A stretch of DNA of 6,670 nucleotides from an uncultured Planctomycetaceae bacterium (GTDB taxonomy: Bacteria; Planctomycetota; Planctomycetia; Pirellulales; UBA1268). Below the pieces are notes generated by a model, which did no database searches, was not told where the DNA came from, and saw nothing but the letters and a program-made list of their open reading frames with translations. Every line of letters begins with the position of its first letter. Positions within the stretch are counted from its first letter, which is position 1. The stretch spans positions 1 to 6,670 of the forward strand of contig CAISKG010000283.1 in assembly GCA_903885855.1 (NCBI GenBank), read 5' to 3'. Both the position numbers and the translations under genes were made by a program. Below are positions 3,764-6,670 of this stretch, in pieces.

Positions 3764-6382
3764 TCAGTCGCCGTCGTGATCCCCGGCGTCGTCTTCGTCG
3801 TCCTCGTCGTCCTCGCTGCCGGCGAAGACGAAGGCCGCCCGGCGCGGGGCGGGCATGGGGGAGTCGGGGCCGCGCACGCTCCGCCACACGATCTCGTTGA
3901 GGAGCAGGTCGTCGGCGGCGTCCTCGACGGAGAAGTCCATCGCCAGCGAGGCCTCCGCGCCCCAGGCGCCGGCGAGGTTGCGCTCGTCGAGCGGCACCCC
4001 GGCCGGGCGGCAGCGGTAGGGCTCGGGCACCGACGTGGCCGCGAAGGAGCGGATCATCGGCAGCGCGGCGGCGTCGAACTGCGACATCGGCTCGAGGCCG
4101 AGGATCAGTTCCATCGTGCGGAGCATCGAGCTGGTGGAGTAGAGGCTCGAATCGACCGCCCCGTGGCGGGCCCAGGGGCTGATCACGAAGGCGATCGTGC
4201 GGTGGGCGTCGACGTGGTCGGAGCCGTTCTGGGCGTCGTCCTCGACGACGAAGATCGCCGTCGTGGGCCAGAAGCGCGACTGGCTGACGCGTTCCACGAT
4301 CCGCCCCAGGGCGAGATCGTTCTCCGCCATGAACGCCGTGGGGGTGAGCTTGCCGGGGCTCGTGCCGCTGGTGTGGTCGTTGGGGAGGCGCACGATCTGC
4401 AGCCGCGGCATCTCCCCCTCCCGCTCGAAGCGGTCGATCTCGGCGATGAACCGCGCGGCGCGGTCGAGGTCGGAGTAGTCCTGGTCGAAGCTGCGGTAGA
4501 GCGGATCGAAGCGCCCCTCGAGGGCGGGCACCTTGGCCGTGCAGGGATCGGCCGGCGTGGCGCCGTTGGCCACCCACTCCCCGTAGCTGCGGAAGCTGAC
4601 CCCCGCCGCGATCGCCCGGTCCCACAGGTAGCCCCCCGCCGGCCGGGCGGCGGCGTCGAAGTTGCCCTCGCTGGGGTAGGGGAATTTCTTCCGCCGGTTG
4701 TGGCCGTAGGAGAGCGGCCAGTGGCGTTCGACGAAGTCGGTGGCGTAGGCCCCCATGCTCCACTCGTGGCCGTCGGCGCTGACCTCGCTCTCGACGTAGA
4801 AGTTGTCGAGGAGCACGAACTGCCGCGCCAGGGCGTGGTGATTGGGCGTGACGCGCTCGGGAAAGAGGCACAGCGTCGGGTCGCCGTGCCCCTCGGGCAT
4901 GTCGCCGAGGACCTGGTCGTAGGTGCGGTTCTCCTTGACCACGTAGATCACGTGGGTGATCGGGCTGGTGCCCCCGGGGGCGAGGGGAATGGGGTGGCCC
5001 TCCAGTTCGGCGGCGGTGAACACGTCGTCGGCGCGGGGGGGGCGGCAGGCGAAGGCCTGCTCCGTCCAGGCGGCGAGGCGCGCCGCGAACGCCCCGGCCT
5101 CCGCCGGCAGCTCGACGAACGACACCGTGCCGTCGAAGAGCCCGCCGATGTAGTCGGGGGTGGGGGCGGCCGGGTCGAAGCCGGGGCGGGGGCCGTTGCG
5201 GTTGGAGTCGGAGATCACCCCCTTGCCGTTGGCCACGACGAGGCGGGTGCCGCCGGCGGCGAGGCGGACGGCCGTGGGATACCAGCCGACGGGGATGAAG
5301 CCGAGGCTCCGCGCCGCGCCCGGCTCGGCCACGTCCCACACGCTGACGGCGTTGATGTTGGCGTTGGAGACGAACAGGCGGCCGCCGTCAGCCGAGAGGG
5401 CGAGTGAGTCGGGGGTGTTGCCCGGCGCCGCGTCGGGCGAGAGGGTGGCCACGAGCGTCTCGGCGACGCGGTCGGCGGCGGTGTCGATCACCGACACGCT
5501 GTTGCGGTTGGCGTTGGCGACGAACAGCCTGGCGCCGTCGGCCGACAGCAGCAGCTCGTTGGGGTGCTCCTCGACCTCGATGCGCCCCGTGACGCGCCAG
5601 GCGGCGGTGTCGATCACCGCCACGGCGGCCTGGGCCCACAGCGACACGTAGAGCCGCCCGCGGGCCTCGTCGACGGCGCAGGCCCAGGGGTAGGGGGCGT
5701 CGGCGACGACGCGCTCCAGGAGCGCGTCGGCGCGCTTGGTGATCGAGGGATCGTCGGTGGTCTCGGGCACGCGGGGCGCCGGGGCGGGGGGGGCGTCGCC
5801 GAGCAGGAGCTCGTCGATCAGCGGCTCGCCCGCTCCTTCCGGGAAGCGCACCCGCGACACCGAATGGCCCCACACGTTGGCGGCGTAGAGCGTGCGGCCG
5901 CCGTCGGCGACGGCGATCCCGGCGGGGATCCCGCGCACCTTCTCGTCGCGCAGGGCCACGGCGCCCGCGGGCACGAGCGTGCCGGCCTCGAAGCGGAAGC
6001 GCAGCAGCGTCTCGGCGGCGCCGCCGGAGACCCAGAGCGTGGCGCCGTCCGGGGCGAAGGCCAGCCCCTGGAACGACTCCTCCAGGCGCGTCTGCGAGAC
6101 CACGCGGCGCGAGTCGACGTCGAGGACGGCCAGCTCGTGGGGGCCGTAGCCGCAGTGAAGGACCACCGCATGGCGCCCGTCGGGGTGGAGGGCGACGGCG
6201 GCGGGAAAGTCGCCCACCGTGGTCTGCCGGCCCGCCGGCCGCAGCGACCACTGGTTGGGAAGCACCACCGAGCCGTCGGCCTGCGGGCCGGGGACGCGCG
6301 GCGCGGGCTCCTCGGCGACCGCGGCCGAGGCCAGGAGCAGGGGCAGGGCCAGCGCGACGAGCGGGCGGCGGCAGGGGCGCAT
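3764..6382 (-). CDS. Secreted YncE-like beta-propeller / alkaline phosphatase family fusion
   Basis: This 872-residue protein begins with a signal peptide (basic residues, a hydrophobic core at 8-20, likely cleavage after AVA at 21-23). Residues 57-394 hold about seven propeller repeats of the YncE/YVTN type, such as LFVANANRNSVSVIDT (286-301) and LFVSNANINAVSVWD (336-350). Residues 471-790 are a phosphoesterase of the alkaline phosphatase superfamily: VVKENRTYDQVLGD (481-494), LPNDHTSGTSPG (667-678), and EDDAQNGSDHVDAHR (714-728). By analogy with acid phosphatase AcpA and phospholipase C, E484, N485, D715 and D716 should bind metal, and S535 may be the nucleophile; this is inferred. The architecture matches proteins named bifunctional YncE/alkaline phosphatase family protein. 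The substrate is unknown. The tail from E857 is almost all Asp and Glu. The start at 6382 was chosen over the in-frame GTG at 6463 because AAAGGA lies six bases upstream and the signal peptide then starts correctly. It may follow the gene at 6460-6670 in an operon. Confidence 0.92.
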   Translation of the reverse strand: MRPCRRPLVALALPLLLASAAVAEEPAPRVPGPQADGSVVLPNQWSLRPAGRQTTVGDFPAAVALHPDGRHAVVLHCGYGPHELAVLDVDSRRVVSQTRLEESFQGLAFAPDGATLWVSGGAAETLLRFRFEAGTLVPAGAVALRDEKVRGIPAGIAVADGGRTLYAANVWGHSVSRVRFPEGAGEPLIDELLLGDAPPAPAPRVPETTDDPSITKRADALLERVVADAPYPWACAVDEARGRLYVSLWAQAAVAVIDTAAWRVTGRIEVEEHPNELLLSADGARLFVANANRNSVSVIDTAADRVAETLVATLSPDAAPGNTPDSLALSADGGRLFVSNANINAVSVWDVAEPGAARSLGFIPVGWYPTAVRLAAGGTRLVVANGKGVISDSNRNGPRPGFDPAAPTPDYIGGLFDGTVSFVELPAEAGAFAARLAAWTEQAFACRPPRADDVFTAAELEGHPIPLAPGGTSPITHVIYVVKENRTYDQVLGDMPEGHGDPTLCLFPERVTPNHHALARQFVLLDNFYVESEVSADGHEWSMGAYATDFVERHWPLSYGHNRRKKFPYPSEGNFDAAARPAGGYLWDRAIAAGVSFRSYGEWVANGATPADPCTAKVPALEGRFDPLYRSFDQDYSDLDRAARFIAEIDRFEREGEMPRLQIVRLPNDHTSGTSPGKLTPTAFMAENDLALGRIVERVSQSRFWPTTAIFVVEDDAQNGSDHVDAHRTIAFVISPWARHGAVDSSLYSTSSMLRTMELILGLEPMSQFDAAALPMIRSFAATSVPEPYRCRPAGVPLDERNLAGAWGAEASLAMDFSVEDAADDLLLNEIVWRSVRGPDSPMPAPRRAAFVFAGSEDDEDDEDDAGDHDGD

Positions 6383-6388
6383 GGGAGG

Positions 6389-6394
6389 TCCTTT
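6389..6394 (-). promoter_or_regulatory. Ribosome binding site that sets the phosphatase start
   Basis: Read on the - strand this is AAAGGA, six bases before the ATG at 6382-6380. It favours this start over the GTG at 6463-6461, which would add 27 residues in front of the signal peptide. Confidence 0.7.
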
Positions 6395-6413
6395 CCGGTG
6401 GGGGGCAGCCGAC

Positions 6414-6443
6414 GTTGTACCGCGGCGCACCCCCCCCGACGAA
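6414..6443 (-). promoter_or_regulatory. Weak candidate promoter for the phosphatase gene
   Basis: On the - strand TACAAC (6419-6414) resembles a -10 box in four of six positions. The sequence 18 bases further upstream, TTCGTC, is a poor -35 match. It lies in the 77-base gap between the two leftward genes. Transcription from the upstream gene's promoter is at least as likely. Confidence 0.2.
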
Positions 6444-6459
6444 CCGCCTCGCGCGATTC

Positions 6460-6670
6460 TCACGGGGGGGCGGCGGGGGCCCGGCGCTCCGCCGCGGGTT
6501 CGAGCCGCCGCCCCTCGCCGGCGAGCGGCTCGAGGGTCGCGCGGAGGAAGCGGTAGCCGCAGTCGTAGGCGCCGAGGAAGAGCGCCTCGTCGCGCGGCGT
6601 GCGCCAGTAGTCGGAGAGGGAGAGGCGCCGCGGGTCGCCCTGCCAGTCGATGACGTCGCGGCCGTCGACC
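6460..6670 (-). CDS. C-terminal end of an unidentified leftward gene (partial)
   Basis: Sixty-nine residues in frame up to a TGA at 6462-6460; the start is outside the window. Nearly every codon ends in G or C and the composition looks like protein: DVIDWQGDPRRLSLSDYW (residues 5-22) and then RTPRDEALFLGAYDCGYRFLRA (residues 23-44). The final 20 or so residues are Arg/Ala/Pro/Glu-rich and probably disordered. The C-G-Y-R-F-x-R ending slightly recalls the GFR-x-x-R end of formylglycine-generating (SUMF1-type) domains, but this is a weak resemblance and no function is assigned. The stop lies 77 bases before the phosphatase start on the same strand, so co-transcription is plausible. Confidence 0.7.
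   Translation of the reverse strand, partial: VDGRDVIDWQGDPRRLSLSDYWRTPRDEALFLGAYDCGYRFLRATLEPLAGEGRRLEPAAERRAPAAPP

Noticed and set aside
3776..5407. Long rightward open frame opposite the propeller-phosphatase (543 codons)
   Set aside because: Antisense shadow common in GC-rich DNA; Val/Gly/Arg-rich translation without domains.
5564..6556. Rightward open frame of 330 codons opposite the propeller region
   Set aside because: It spans two clear leftward coding regions and the gap between them, with biased composition and no motif.

Overview
The window looks like a piece of a very GC-rich planctomycete chromosome. The clearest sign is a DUF1559-family protein with a prepilin-type N-terminus, followed at once by a small lipoprotein. 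This pairing is greatly expanded in Planctomycetes. The third codon positions are almost all G or C, and a secreted beta-propeller/phosphatase fusion also fits that phylum. The assignment rests on gene content, not on any rRNA or marker gene.

Layout from left to right. Bases 1-28 hold the first nine codons of a leftward gene that continues outside the window. Bases 29-519 are a divergent intergenic region with a 9-bp inverted repeat (159-196) and an array of three 28-bp tandem units (301-384), each able to form a hairpin, plus a degenerate fourth copy just upstream. A small unidentified ORF (520-777) and a class IV (HDAC11-like) deacetylase gene (882-1802) follow on the + strand. A 358-bp gap with a GC hairpin and a pyrimidine-rich leader precedes the DUF1559 gene (2161-3180) and its lipoprotein partner (3204-3623). 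This pair ends at a near-perfect intrinsic terminator (3652-3689).

The right half is on the - strand. A large gene (3764-6382) encodes a secreted seven-repeat YncE-like propeller joined to an alkaline-phosphatase-superfamily phosphoesterase, with a very acidic C-terminal tail. Upstream of it, 6460-6670 is the 3' end of another leftward gene, separated by 77 bp, so the two may be co-transcribed. The + and - strand blocks converge on 3624-3763.

How the genes work together: DUF1559 and the lipoprotein are probably a two-gene unit for envelope or surface proteins. The propeller-phosphatase is exported and probably works outside the cytoplasm. The deacetylase is cytoplasmic and has its own ribosome binding site, and nothing ties it to its neighbours. 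I see no mobile element, CRISPR array, tRNA or rRNA. I found no convincing new multi-gene system; the least explained element is the 28-bp hairpin array.
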